A stretch of DNA of 64,000 nt from the NCBI RefSeq assembly GCF_006352065.1, contig NZ_CP040915.1, positions 868,001-932,000 of the forward strand. The letters are read 5' to 3'. Under the pieces are notes generated by a model that ran no database searches, was not told the DNA's origin, and was given only the letters and a program-made list of their open reading frames with translations. A program made the position numbers and the translations under genes. Of the stretch, positions 43,578 through 52,661 are shown piece after piece (within the stretch, counting starts at the first letter, position 1; each line of letters begins with the position of its first letter). Origin of the DNA: Georgenia yuyongxinii (GTDB lineage: Bacteria > Actinomycetota > Actinomycetes > Actinomycetales > Actinomycetaceae).

Positions 43578-44470
43578 GGTCAACCTCCGAAACGGCCATG
43601 CCGCCTCGCCGCGCGCAGCGCCGAGGGCGGACCGGAGATCCCACGCAATCAGGTGGAGCACTTCCCCAGAGATGAACGCGGGGTGAATTGCGGGTGATTT
43701 TCGAGGGCGAGCAGATATGAATGCCCGGCTGTCTGGCCTTGGGAGGGTGAACTGCCAGGTCACGCTGCCGCAGGAGCGAACGACCACGCCCCTTCGACTC
43801 GGGTGCCAAGGGATGGCGCCCTCGAGCGGCGCCTTCAGGAAAGCGGCCGGGTGAGGAGCGGGGCGGTGTTGGGCCCACGGACGCGGACGCCGCCAGCAAC
43901 GCAGGGTCCGTCCGCCGCGGCCACATGGAACGCCAGCCCGCCGCCGCCGCCAAGAACACCGCAACCCGACGCCGCGTGGCCACAGGCCGTTTGGCAGCGT
44001 GTCCTGGCGGCGACCGCGTCGGCGAGTGCCGTGTCGTAGTCCACCGGCTGCCCCTGGGCCACATACGGGGACACTCACGTAGCCAGCGCTTCTCGCGGGC
44101 CAGCTCACCCAGGTCGGCGCGCCTGCGCTGGATAACTCGCTCACCCCAGAAGTTTCATGAGCACGAGGATGCCCGGGGGGGACATGGCCCGACGGTGGCA
44201 GCCACAAGACAGGGCCATCTCGCCATCAGCGGTCCTGAGCCATCACCTTGCTCGCGAAATAGTCATTGTCTGGTCCGGTCGATTTCCGGCCGCCGTCAAC
44301 GTCCCGCTCCCTCACCCTTCGAGGGTAATTCACAGGAGGGGATGAAAATGCGGGTGAATTGCTTGAATCTCCTGAGGGAAAACCATGGTGCCGCTACCTT
44401 GAAGGCAGTCTGTTCCCGAACCTGCCTGCGCCGTGCTCTGACGAGTGACGCCTTGTGGAGGAAGCCCGAG
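43578..44470. other. 893 bp divergent gap without a recognised gene
   Basis: It lies between the leftward GT2 pair and the rightward PhyH gene, long for such a compact region. Short open frames exist on both strands (for example 43835-44074 minus) but lack Shine-Dalgarno sites or family features. The segment 44240-44400 is noticeably richer in A/T than its surroundings and probably holds the PhyH promoter. Remnants of decayed genes are possible. Confidence 0.45.
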
Positions 44471-45403
44471 ATGATCCAGAGCGTCAGCGTCCGTACCGCG
44501 GCGCGTGTAGCCAACCGAGCCAAGCGACATGCGCTCGCGCGCATGCCTTTGGTCAAGCATCTCGCGGAGATGCAGCACCAGCGGCGCCTCGCGCGCTACC
44601 GTCCCGCGCTGCCGGTCCTTCCCGCCCATCACAGCGGTGTGGTGCGCACGCTGCGGGAGCTAGCCGTCGCGACGATGGCGGTCGACGATCTGGTGCTCCC
44701 CGGCACGCCCGAACTGAAAACCGTGCTCGAGCACCACGTGCGTGCCCTCGCTGAGCGTCCGGTCAGGGGGTCCGCGACTATTCGGCCGGACACAGCCCAA
44801 CTCCTCGAGGACCCCGCACTCTGGCGGTGGGGCCTCTCAGAGCCGATGCTCGACCTCGTCGAGAACTACCTCGGCATGCCCGCCCGGTACTACGGCGCAG
44901 ACGTGCGCCGGGAGGTCGCGGACGGTCGGGCGCACGACGTTCGACAGTGGCATCGCGACATCGAGGACCGTACGTCACTCAAAATCTTGATCTGGCTCAA
45001 CGATGTCGACGAGGACGGGGGGCCGTTCGCCTACGTGCCGGTCGAGGGATCGGCGCGCGCCGTCGAGGAGTTGCGGTACGTCGCCGGCTTCGTGACGGAC
45101 GAGGATATGCGCCGGGTCGTTCCTGAGACTGAGTGGCGGACATGTCCCGGACCCCGGTGGACGACAATTCTGGCTGACAACTGCCGGCTCCTCCACCGTG
45201 CCACCCCACCGCGGATAAGAGACCGCTACTCCGTCACCTTCACATGGACGACGCGGCACCCCGTGAAGACCATGCCGCAGAACGCCGACTTGGCAGAACA
45301 GGTGCGAAAGCTCACAACCGGGCTGACGAGGCGGCAGTTCGAGTGTCTTCCCACGCCCATCCAGCGGCAGGCACGGGAACTAGCTGTCACCTGTGGGGGG
45401 TAG
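44471..45403 (+). CDS. Phytanoyl-CoA dioxygenase (PhyH)-family Fe(II)/2-oxoglutarate oxygenase
   Basis: A 310-residue double-stranded beta-helix oxygenase. QWHRDIED supplies the facial triad His161-x-Asp163, the distal His is His242 in LLHRATPP and the 2-oxoglutarate Arg is probably Arg252 (IRDRYSVTF). SLKILIWLNDVDEDGGPFAYVP is the usual PhyH core. Relatives in glycan or antibiotic clusters hydroxylate small molecules, lipids or sugars; here a precursor or lipid modification is inferred. The start is ambiguous: ATG 44471 has GGAGGA 8 nt upstream and begins near the domain, while ATG 44348 with AGGAGGG 7 nt upstream would add 41 residues. I chose the shorter form. Confidence 0.8.
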   Translation: MIQSVSVRTAARVANRAKRHALARMPLVKHLAEMQHQRRLARYRPALPVLPAHHSGVVRTLRELAVATMAVDDLVLPGTPELKTVLEHHVRALAERPVRGSATIRPDTAQLLEDPALWRWGLSEPMLDLVENYLGMPARYYGADVRREVADGRAHDVRQWHRDIEDRTSLKILIWLNDVDEDGGPFAYVPVEGSARAVEELRYVAGFVTDEDMRRVVPETEWRTCPGPRWTTILADNCRLLHRATPPRIRDRYSVTFTWTTRHPVKTMPQNADLAEQVRKLTTGLTRRQFECLPTPIQRQARELAVTCGG

Positions 45404-45720
45404 GGCTCGCCAGGGCATTGCGGCGATGTGCGGAGGGGTGAACGATCGGTTCCGGGGCCCACTTGAGGACTGTGAGGTGTGGCAGTTCCGGTTCACCGTG
45501 GGATGCCGCTAAGATGTCCAGGTTGCCTCGGCGAGGGACGCCGGACGGGCAGGTTGCCCGGGCGTGGCGGCGGCTGGCGCACGGTTTGAACCGTGCGCCG
45601 GACCGCGGTGAACGCCGCCGGTTCCGTGATCGACGCGGTGGTGCCTTGCCGCGCCGTCCGTACGACGTCCCACGCTGAGGCCCCACCGCCCATCGAGAAC
45701 CACTGCTCAAGGAGAATCCC
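45404..45720. other. 317 bp upstream region of rplY
   Basis: No gene is supported here. TAAGAT at 45510-45515 resembles a -10 box, with TTCCGG at 45486-45491 as a weak -35 (18 bp spacing), which would give a leader of about 200 nt. AAGGAG just before the GTG at 45721 is the rplY ribosome-binding site. Confidence 0.35.
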
Positions 45721-46341
45721 GTGGCTGACACCCTGAACCTCAACGCGACGCGGCGAACCGAGTTCGGCAAGGGCGCGGCCCGCCGCACCCGCCGCGCCGG
45801 CCAGATCCCCGCCGTCCTGTACGGGCACGGCACCGAGCCGCAGCACCTCGCGCTGCCCGCGCACGACACCTTCCTCGTGGTCAAGGACCACGCCAACGCC
45901 GTCGTCACGCTCGACATCGAGGGCACCGAGCAACTAGCCCTTGTCAAGGACGTTCAGCGCGATCCGGTGCGCCGCGACATCGAGCACCTCGACCTCGTCG
46001 TCGTCCGCCAGGGCGAGAAGGTCACCGTCGAGGTCCCGCTCCACGTCACCGGCGAGTCCTACCCGGGCACCATCCACCAGCTCGAGCTCATGACGCTGCG
46101 CGTCACGGTGCCGGCCATCCGGATCCCGGAGGTCATCGAGGTCTCCATCGAGGGCCTGGAGGACGGCGCCATCGTCCGGGTCGCTGATATCGCGCGCCCA
46201 GAGGACGCCTCCATCGAGGACGCTCCCGAGGACGTCGTCGTCGTCATCTCGGTCCCGCGCGCGAGCGCCGACGACCTCGCCGCCGATGAGGCCGCCGCCG
46301 AGGCCGGTGCGGCCGCGGGAGCGACGTCCGAGGAGGCCTGA
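45721..46341 (+). CDS. rplY: 50S ribosomal protein L25/general stress protein Ctc
   Basis: A 206-residue long form of L25 that binds 5S rRNA. The L25 domain (about residues 1-92) has FGKGAARRTRRAGQIPAVLYGHG and VKDVQRDPVRRDIEHLDL. The TL5/Ctc beta-domain (about 95-185) includes VTVEVPLHVTGES and EVIEVSIEGLEDG. An Ala/Glu-rich tail ends the protein, as in other actinobacterial Ctc proteins. The GTG start has AAGGAG 8 nt upstream. It is followed after a hairpin by pth, its usual partner. Confidence 0.95.
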   Translation: MADTLNLNATRRTEFGKGAARRTRRAGQIPAVLYGHGTEPQHLALPAHDTFLVVKDHANAVVTLDIEGTEQLALVKDVQRDPVRRDIEHLDLVVVRQGEKVTVEVPLHVTGESYPGTIHQLELMTLRVTVPAIRIPEVIEVSIEGLEDGAIVRVADIARPEDASIEDAPEDVVVVISVPRASADDLAADEAAAEAGAAAGATSEEA

Positions 46342-46370
46342 GCCTTCCAATTCGCGCGGATGACAGGTTG

Positions 46371-46404
46371 CGTCGCGCCCAGGCCTCTCAGCCTGGGCGC
46401 GACG
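46371..46404. terminator. Hairpin between rplY and pth
   Basis: Perfect 14 bp arms (46371-46384 and 46391-46404) around a 6 nt loop, 30 bp after the rplY stop. There is no T-run. It probably ends or attenuates rplY transcripts before pth. Confidence 0.8.
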
Positions 46405-46485
46405 TCGTTCTCGGGCACCATCGGCACCGGATCGGTTGCGATCAAGCCAGCGCGGTAGTGCCTTGGTGATTGTGAGGAGGAACTC

Positions 46486-47082
46486 ATGAGCCCGTGGCTC
46501 GTCGTCGGTCTGGGCAACCCTGGTCCGCAGTACGCCAGCAACCGGCACAACGTCGGCCAGATGGTCGTCGACGTGCTCGCCCGTCGAATGAACGGTTCCT
46601 TCACCACCCACAAGGCACGGGCGCATGTGTTGGACGGACGCCTCGGCACCCTGCCCGGCGGCGTGCCCGGCCCGCGGGTGATCCTCGCGAAGCCGAGCAC
46701 CTATATGAACGTCTCCGGCGGGCCGGTTGCGACGTTGGCGAACTTCTACGGCGTCGATCCATCTCACGTTCTCGTGGTGCACGATGAGCTTGACCTGCCG
46801 CCGGAGACCCTGCGCCTGAAGTTCGGCGGCGGCGAGGGCGGCCACAACGGGTTGCGGTCGATCTCGAACTTCCTCGGCACGAAGGACTACATGCGCCTGC
46901 GAGTGGGCGTCGGCCGCCCCCCGGGTCGGATGGACGCGGCGGACTACGTGCTGCGCGACTTCTCGTCCGCCGAGCGGACCGAGCTCGGCGTCACGTTGGA
47001 AGAGGGCGCCGACGCCATCGAGGAGGTCCTCACGCTCGGTCTGGAGAAGGCCCAGCAGCGGTTGCACACGAGCTCTCGCTGA
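46486..47082 (+). CDS. pth: Peptidyl-tRNA hydrolase
   Basis: A 198-residue enzyme that frees tRNA from prematurely released peptidyl-tRNA. The start [19 protein letters not shown] contains the catalytic His21 and conserved Asn; [32 protein letters not shown] and GGHNGLRSI are all canonical. Length is standard. The ATG follows GAGGAGG about 6 nt upstream. It shares direction with rplY, separated by the hairpin at 46371-46404. Confidence 0.97.
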   Translation: MSPWLVVGLGNPGPQYASNRHNVGQMVVDVLARRMNGSFTTHKARAHVLDGRLGTLPGGVPGPRVILAKPSTYMNVSGGPVATLANFYGVDPSHVLVVHDELDLPPETLRLKFGGGEGGHNGLRSISNFLGTKDYMRLRVGVGRPPGRMDAADYVLRDFSSAERTELGVTLEEGADAIEEVLTLGLEKAQQRLHTSSR

Positions 47083-47508
47083 ACCCAGCCTTCACCGCGG
47101 ACGGCGCTGCCCGGTTTCCGCAACGGTCCGCACAGATTCCGTTGTTCCCTGAGAAGAATTCGCGAGCGGGTCGTCGCCCGGCAGGATGTGGGCAAGCGCG
47201 TGGATCGTCCGGAACCAGGCGCGGCCCTGAGGAACGCAGCCACGATGGGGGCAGGCCCGGCATCGGCTACGTACCACTAGGCGGGTTCGACATGTTCCAC
47301 ATCGGGCCCCTCAACATGCTTCGAGCCTCTCGAGCCTCTCGAGCCTCTCGAGCCTCTCGAGCCTCTCGAGCCTCTCGGGCCCGATGCGACAGACTCGTAG
47401 GCGTCGCCACGGACGAGTGGCGCTCCATCGCGGGAAATGACAGGGGCAACGTCGACCGGGCGCGGAGGCTCGGTGCGCAGCGAGGGGAGGGTGCTCCTCT
47501 GTACCCGT
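47083..47508. other. 426 bp convergent gap with a tandem repeat
   Basis: Between the stops of pth and the HTTM gene. No gene is supported. It holds the 9 bp tandem array and flanking inverted repeat described at 47301-47385; the array probably lies near both genes' 3' ends. Confidence 0.5.
47301..47385. repeat. 9 bp inverted repeats flanking a 9 bp tandem array
   Basis: ATCGGGCCC (47301-47309) and GGGCCCGAT (47377-47385) are perfect inverted copies. Between them lie six perfect head-to-tail copies of CGAGCCTCT (47322-47375), each junction making a CTCGAG palindrome. It could fold as a long stem-loop and serve as a bidirectional terminator; no protein use is evident. Confidence 0.85.
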
Positions 47509-49050
47509 CTAGGCCCGCCGATAGGGGCTCTGCTCGGGCGGTGCGCTTTCCGGAGCGACGGTTTCCTCGTCCGCGACCCGCGCGGGGGTGAGCGCGCACG
47601 CGTCGGTGCCGCCGGGCATGAGGTGCCGCCGAGACGCCACAGCCCGGTAGACCAGGTCGGCCATGGGGCGGACAGGTCCGCTGGGGATCAGCAGCCCTGG
47701 CAGCACCGCGGGTCCCCCCCGCGCGACCATCGCAGCGGCGATCGCCGCGCTGCCACCGCGCAGCGGTCCCGCAGTGCCCTGCCAGTACGCCTGACGCCTC
47801 AGATCTTCCTCGCGCAGGCCGAACTCGGCCAGGTCGGGCACCGACTGCCACGGCACGATCGTCACCCTGTCAGGCCGCCGCCGGGCCAACCAGAGCGCCG
47901 AGCGGGTGCAGAAACCGCAGTCTGCGTCGTACAGGAGGCGCCCGGAGGGGTCGGCGCCGCGGTGGACCGCCCGAGCGGCCTGCCCGAGCCGCACCACGGG
48001 CGCCAGCAGAAACCAGGCCCCGACGAGCCCTCCCACGACGAGCACAACGGGATAGACGACGCCGGCAGCGTTGCCCACGGACTCGACCAGAAGGGACCAA
48101 CTGACGCCGCCCGCGATCACCAGGACCGGTGCAAGGCGGACGAGCCAGGCCGGCGCAGCGAACGAGCGGCGCAGCGCCCGGGGCACCGGCAGTCGGTCCC
48201 ATGGTACCAGAAAGCCGTAGGCCACGACGTTCATGAAGAAGGCGATGTTCATCATGAGCCACACGCCCAGGTGGAACGTCCCCGCTACCGCAAACGCGAA
48301 CCGCGTCGTGGTCCACGACAACACGGCCAAGATCAACCCCGCCTCCAGGAGGATCGTGGCGATGTCGAGGATCTCCCAAAACACCGGGTGGTCGAACTCG
48401 AGGAAGAACGGAGCAAGGAGATCGTCCTTGTCGTTCGTAAAGTACTGCCGGACCTGGTGGCCCTGGACGGCCTGCGTCCGGGGGTTGAGCCAGTCGCCAC
48501 GGATCTTCGGCCATGCGGCCGTGAGGAATCCCAGGCCGATCATGAGCGCGTACAGCCGGAGGGGCCACTGATCCGCGCGTTCAGCGGCCGCGGGCAGCCC
48601 TCGGGCACGTCGGCGCACCGCGTCGAGGGAGAACCGGTCCCCCCACCCGGCGAGGGCCATCGGCGCCGGAAGCAGCACGAGCAGTATGTCGTGGTCGATC
48701 TTGCCAAGGCTGTAGGTGAACCCGAACCCGGTCATTGCGACGATCACGGCGAGAACTGACGCCGTCCGGGTGAACCACCCGAGCAGGATTGCGACCAGGC
48801 ACGCCGCAAAAAGCGCTTCCAATCCGCGCAGAACGACCTCGGGGGGAAATCCTGGGGAAAGCATGAAGGGTCCCGGCGGCGCAATGTACATCGAGTCGGG
48901 GAAGAGCGCTGGCCAGGAGAAGTCAGGGAGGGTCAGGAGGGCGATGGCGGCGTAGACCACGCGGTACCGGGCCAGCGACGCCCTGGTGAAGGCACCTCCG
49001 TGAATCCAGCTGTCGATCCGGGCGGTCACGCTCACCGGCGCGCTATTCAC
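47509..49050 (-). CDS. HTTM membrane domain fused to DCC thiol-oxidoreductase domain
   Basis: A 513-residue protein. The first 380 residues form the horizontally-transferred-transmembrane (HTTM, vitamin-K-carboxylase-like) domain with several helices and conserved GKIDHDILLVLLPAPMALAG, KIRGDWLNP and GTFHLGVWLMMNIAFF. The C-terminal part (about 390-500) is a DCC/DUF393 domain, recognised by LLYDADCGFCTRSALWL with its Asp-x-x-Cys-x-x-Cys motif. The function of such fusions is unsettled; redox chemistry at the membrane is likely. The GTG at 49050 has GGGAG about 6 nt upstream and overlaps the preceding gene by 8 bp, indicating an operon with the 49043-49525 gene. Confidence 0.84.
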   Translation of the reverse strand: MNSAPVSVTARIDSWIHGGAFTRASLARYRVVYAAIALLTLPDFSWPALFPDSMYIAPPGPFMLSPGFPPEVVLRGLEALFAACLVAILLGWFTRTASVLAVIVAMTGFGFTYSLGKIDHDILLVLLPAPMALAGWGDRFSLDAVRRRARGLPAAAERADQWPLRLYALMIGLGFLTAAWPKIRGDWLNPRTQAVQGHQVRQYFTNDKDDLLAPFFLEFDHPVFWEILDIATILLEAGLILAVLSWTTTRFAFAVAGTFHLGVWLMMNIAFFMNVVAYGFLVPWDRLPVPRALRRSFAAPAWLVRLAPVLVIAGGVSWSLLVESVGNAAGVVYPVVLVVGGLVGAWFLLAPVVRLGQAARAVHRGADPSGRLLYDADCGFCTRSALWLARRRPDRVTIVPWQSVPDLAEFGLREEDLRRQAYWQGTAGPLRGGSAAIAAAMVARGGPAVLPGLLIPSGPVRPMADLVYRAVASRRHLMPGGTDACALTPARVADEETVAPESAPPEQSPYRRA

Positions 49051-49525
49051 GCCCGCTCCCGAACGGAACAACGGTCCGGTCGGCAACCGTGAAGCGCGGC
49101 GGGCCGCCGTCGTCCAGGTCGTAATGGGCAGTGCGCCAAGTGATCACGGCGCTGACCGGCTCACGCCCACCGCCTAGGTCGGACACACGCTCCTTCAGCC
49201 ACGCCACCGTCTCGGGGAGGTCCCGTCGTGGGCTGTCCGGCCGGAAGGCGGTCGAGAAGACCCGCGTCGGCGAGGACTTGGCCTGTGCCATCACCTGAAG
49301 GTGGGTGAACGTCGAGGTGTCGCCGTCGGCGTAGACGACCGTCACCGTCGGCTCGTCCGAGTGGACGCTCCCGGCGACGGAGCCGATCCCGCCGAATTTC
49401 GGCTGGGATAGTGCGGGATATGGCTCCCGCCATATTTCATCGACCGCCACCTGTACCGCAAATCCCGTCAGGACGAGGACAAAAATGCCCCGGACCATGC
49501 GCAAATTTCCAGTCGCCGACCTCAT
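49043..49525 (-). CDS. Small membrane-anchored protein of unknown function, partner of the HTTM protein
   Basis: A 160-residue protein with one N-terminal hydrophobic helix (about residues 10-27, MVRGIFVLVLTGFAVQVAV) followed by a soluble domain. TVTVVYADGDTSTFTHLQV and VSAVITWRTAHYDLDDGG suggest a beta-rich extracytoplasmic domain. I do not recognise a family. The ATG at 49525 was chosen as the start nearest the membrane helix; the GGAGG upstream is too distant to be decisive, and an internal ATG nine codons later is possible. Its stop overlaps the HTTM gene start, so the two are coupled and probably work together. Confidence 0.62.
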   Translation of the reverse strand: MRSATGNLRMVRGIFVLVLTGFAVQVAVDEIWREPYPALSQPKFGGIGSVAGSVHSDEPTVTVVYADGDTSTFTHLQVMAQAKSSPTRVFSTAFRPDSPRRDLPETVAWLKERVSDLGGGREPVSAVITWRTAHYDLDDGGPPRFTVADRTVVPFGSGRE

Positions 49526-50274
49526 TCCGTCAACGTAGCGGCCGGCCTCCGTGAGCAGGTGGTGTATAGAGCGGGTGATCTTCCCCGAGCGGGGAACCGT
49601 CGCCGGGCGCTGCGGCGGCCGTACGAGGGGTCCGGGTAGGCAACTTCGGGGACGGTGGGCGATGCCTGTACCGCCCTTCATGAGACCGCGACACCGAGAA
49701 CCTCGGCGAGCTCGTCGGCCGAGCCTGCCGGGCGGCCCCCGCGGCGCGGGTGGCGGTTCTACGCCTCGTCCTCCCTGGGACGGCACGGGGCCCAGGGTGC
49801 CAGAGCCGTGAGAGGCCCCGTGAGCACCACTAACATCGGTGCACGCTCGGCGCGCACGCTGAGTCACCGTCCTCGGCGAGGACGCGACAAGCAGGAACAA
49901 CCCCAGCAACGACATGGCGTCCGCCCGATCTGGGCGCCGCTGCAAGTGCAGGGGTGTCGGCGGCGCGTGAAAACCTGGACAGTTTTCGAGCGCCGTCGAC
50001 AAGGGGTTGCTCGCGTCAGGCGACACGCTACGGCGATTGTCGGACGAGTTGCGGGCGGTCGTCGGGCGAGTGCCCACCGGTGTAAGTTCCTCCGTGTCCT
50101 CATTGGCGCCACCTGTGCCGTAGCGTCGGGGAGCAGAGGAGCGCGCGGGCCCGTGCGCCGTCGGCAAGATGGCGATCGACACGTGGCCTTGCAGAGCGGC
50201 GGGACCTCCCCGTCCGGCTCGGAAGACCCGAGAACGGCTGCATACTGAGGGGAGCCGAGGAAGGACGCACCGCG
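49526..50274. other. 749 bp divergent gap without a recognised gene
   Basis: It lies between the leftward HTTM operon and the ABC exporter. No reading frame here shows a Shine-Dalgarno plus protein-like composition, and no RNA gene was recognised. CATACT at 50241-50246, about 30 nt before the ABC start, is a possible -10 box. Confidence 0.4.
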
Positions 50275-52248
50275 ATGAGCATCGGTGGCATGGGCGGCCA
50301 CATGGGGGGCCCTGGCGGGTTCGGACGAACCCTGCGTCAGGACTCCTCCGTCAAGGACCATCGGCTCGCCCCCGGCACCACCCGCCGAATCGTGGAGTAC
50401 GCCCGGCCCTACCGCTTCCAAGTTGCCGTCTTCCTGGTGCTCATCGTGGTCGCGGCGCTGCTGGTCGTGGCGACCCCGCTGCTGCTCCAGCGCATCATCG
50501 ACGACGGCGTGAGCCACGGTGACCGACGGCTCGTGGTCGTCCTGGCCTCGCTCGTGGCGCTGGTCGCCGTGGCCGAGGCGGTCCTGACCCTTGTACAGCG
50601 CTGGTTCTCCGCCCGCATAGGTGAAGGGCTGATCTACGACCTGCGCACCGACGTATTCGCCCACGTCCAGGCGCAGTCGATCGCGTTCTTCACGCGAAGC
50701 CAGACCGGATCACTGGTCACGCGATTGAACTCGGACGTGATCGGCGCCCAGCGTGCGTTTACCTCGACCCTGTCCGGGGTGGTCTCCAACGTCATCTCCG
50801 TGGCGGTGGTCCTCGGCACGATGATGGTGCTGTCATGGCAAATCACGCTGGTCGCGCTGCTCGTGGTGCCATTGTTGCTGCTGCCGGCACGCCGCGTGGG
50901 CCGTCGCCTTGCCGGGCTCAACCGCCGTGGCATGGAGCTGAACGCGGAGCTCGGCAACCGCATGACCGAGCGGTTCAACGTGGCCGGTGCCCTGCTTGTC
51001 AAGCTCTTCGGCACGCCTGAGCGCGAGCAGAGTGAGTTCGCGGAGAAGGCCGCGGGCGTGCGCGACATCGGGATCAAGACCGCCATGAGCAGTCGTGTTT
51101 TCTTCGCCGTACTCGGCGCGATGGCGTCCCTGGCGACCGCTCTCGTCTACGGCGTCGGTGGCTGGCTCGCTATCGATGGCGCTGTCACGATCGGCACGCT
51201 CGTCGCCTTCGCCGGCCTGCTGGGACGGCTTTACGGTCCGGTTACCGCCCTGAGCAACGTCCAGGTCGATGTCATGAGCGCGCTGGTCAGCTTCGAGCGT
51301 GTCTTCGAGGTGCTGGACTTGAAACCGCTCATCAGCGTCGCCCCGGGCGCCGTGGACCTGCCCGACGGTCCGCTGTCGGTCGAGCTCGAGGACGTCCGCT
51401 TCGTCTACCCCGGCGCCGGGGAAGTCTCGCTCGCGTCCTTGGAGGGGTTGCCCGCCGCGGGCGACGAGAACGGCGTTGACGGCGGCAGCGGCCGACGGGC
51501 CACGGCCGGCGATGGTGGTCTTCGTGACGGTCGCGCGCGGCGGACCACGGCCGGTGCGGAGGAGGTGCTCAAGGGCATCTCCTTGCGTGTCCAGCCCGGG
51601 ACCATGCTCGCCCTAGTCGGGCCGTCCGGCGCCGGGAAGACGACGTTGTCGACCCTCGTGGCTCGCCTCTACGACCCCACCTCCGGAACGGTACGCGTGG
51701 GCGGGCTGGACGTGCGCACCGTCCGAGAGGCGAGTCTGCACGAGGCGGTCGGTGTTGTCACCCAGGATGCTCATCTCTTCCACGACACAGTCAGGGCCAA
51801 TCTCCTTTATGGACGCCCGGACGCAACAGAGGCGGAGCTGTATACCGCCTTACGCGCTGCGCACATAGAGCCGCTCGTCGAGCGGCTGCCCGAAGGTCTG
51901 GACACCGTTGTCGGCGACCGTGGTCACCGTCTCTCTGGCGGGGAGAAGCAGCGGGTGGCTATCGCCCGGCTATTGCTGCGGTCCCCGCGCGTGGTGGTGC
52001 TCGACGAGGCCACGGCGCATCTTGACTCGGAGTCCGAGGCCGCAGTACAGCTAGCGCTCGACTCCGCGATGGTGGGGCGCACCTCGATCGTCATCGCGCA
52101 CCGTCTCTCCACGGTGCGGAAGGCACGCGCGATCGTTGTCTTGGACGCCGGTCGAGTGGTCGAGCGTGGGACGCACGCGGAGCTGCTCTCTGCCGGTGGG
52201 CTGTATGCCGATCTCTACGAGACGCAGTTCGCCCGCCAGGACGCCTGA
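50275..52248 (+). CDS. ABC transporter, fused permease and ATPase, with an insertion in the ATPase domain
   Basis: A 657-residue exporter half-transporter. A Gly/Met-rich N-terminus (MSIGGMGGHMGG) precedes six helices (about residues 40-320). The ATPase domain has Walker A GPSGAGKTTL (Lys455), Q-loop VTQDAHLF, signature LSGGEKQR, Walker B VVVLDEATAHLD and H-loop IAHRLSTV. Between the first NBD strand (VRFVYPGAG) and EVLKGISLRV is an unusual insertion of about 46 residues (about 382-428) rich in Gly, Arg and Asp. The substrate is not evident. The ATG at 50275 follows GAGGAAGGA. Nothing in its neighbourhood ties it firmly to one glycan. Confidence 0.86.
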   Translation: MSIGGMGGHMGGPGGFGRTLRQDSSVKDHRLAPGTTRRIVEYARPYRFQVAVFLVLIVVAALLVVATPLLLQRIIDDGVSHGDRRLVVVLASLVALVAVAEAVLTLVQRWFSARIGEGLIYDLRTDVFAHVQAQSIAFFTRSQTGSLVTRLNSDVIGAQRAFTSTLSGVVSNVISVAVVLGTMMVLSWQITLVALLVVPLLLLPARRVGRRLAGLNRRGMELNAELGNRMTERFNVAGALLVKLFGTPEREQSEFAEKAAGVRDIGIKTAMSSRVFFAVLGAMASLATALVYGVGGWLAIDGAVTIGTLVAFAGLLGRLYGPVTALSNVQVDVMSALVSFERVFEVLDLKPLISVAPGAVDLPDGPLSVELEDVRFVYPGAGEVSLASLEGLPAAGDENGVDGGSGRRATAGDGGLRDGRARRTTAGAEEVLKGISLRVQPGTMLALVGPSGAGKTTLSTLVARLYDPTSGTVRVGGLDVRTVREASLHEAVGVVTQDAHLFHDTVRANLLYGRPDATEAELYTALRAAHIEPLVERLPEGLDTVVGDRGHRLSGGEKQRVAIARLLLRSPRVVVLDEATAHLDSESEAAVQLALDSAMVGRTSIVIAHRLSTVRKARAIVVLDAGRVVERGTHAELLSAGGLYADLYETQFARQDA

Positions 52249-52661
52249 GGGAAGCACAGCCGAAACCGCAGAGGCTTCTGCTCCACGGGGCGCGGGCTAT
52301 GCCCTCTCGCTGCGGTGGGCTCCGCTGGGTGTGTGCGACGAGCGAATGCGGTGTGCACACTTCCGGCGCCTTGGCGGATCGCCGGTCTTACACATTCGGG
52401 ATGGCGCTACAGCCCGTGAGGGTGACCCGTGTGGGCCCCTTGTCACCTCCAGCTCACCCCGGCAAGTCACGGTCGCCCGGACCTCACCTTTCGGACGCCT
52501 TTTGTTTCATGCGCGCTTCGCCCCGAAATTGCCCCGGACCCACGTGCCGTCAAGAGCACGATGGAGCCAGCCGCAGGCGTACGACGGCGCATCAGCTCCG
52601 CCGCTCACCAGTGGATTCCCGGGTGCGGCGTGCTCGGGAAGGCGCACCGGGAGGGAACGAC
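52249..52661. other. 413 bp intergenic region without a recognised gene
   Basis: It lies between the ABC exporter and the Alg14/Alg13-like gene. The frame of the downstream gene is open through it, but the GTG at 52662 with its GGGAGGG is the credible start. No hairpin or RNA gene stands out. Confidence 0.4.

Noticed and set aside
43835-44074. A 79-codon minus-strand frame in the 893 bp gap
   Set aside because: No ribosome-binding site, a Gly/Ala-rich composition and no recognised domain.
47322-47375. Possible CRISPR array
   Set aside because: The units are 9 bp with no spacers and there are no cas genes; it is a simple tandem repeat.
47142-47591. A plus-strand frame coding an Arg-Ala-Ser repeat peptide
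   Set aside because: The repeats are explained by the 9 bp array, the frame runs into the convergent HTTM gene, and no ribosome-binding site is present.
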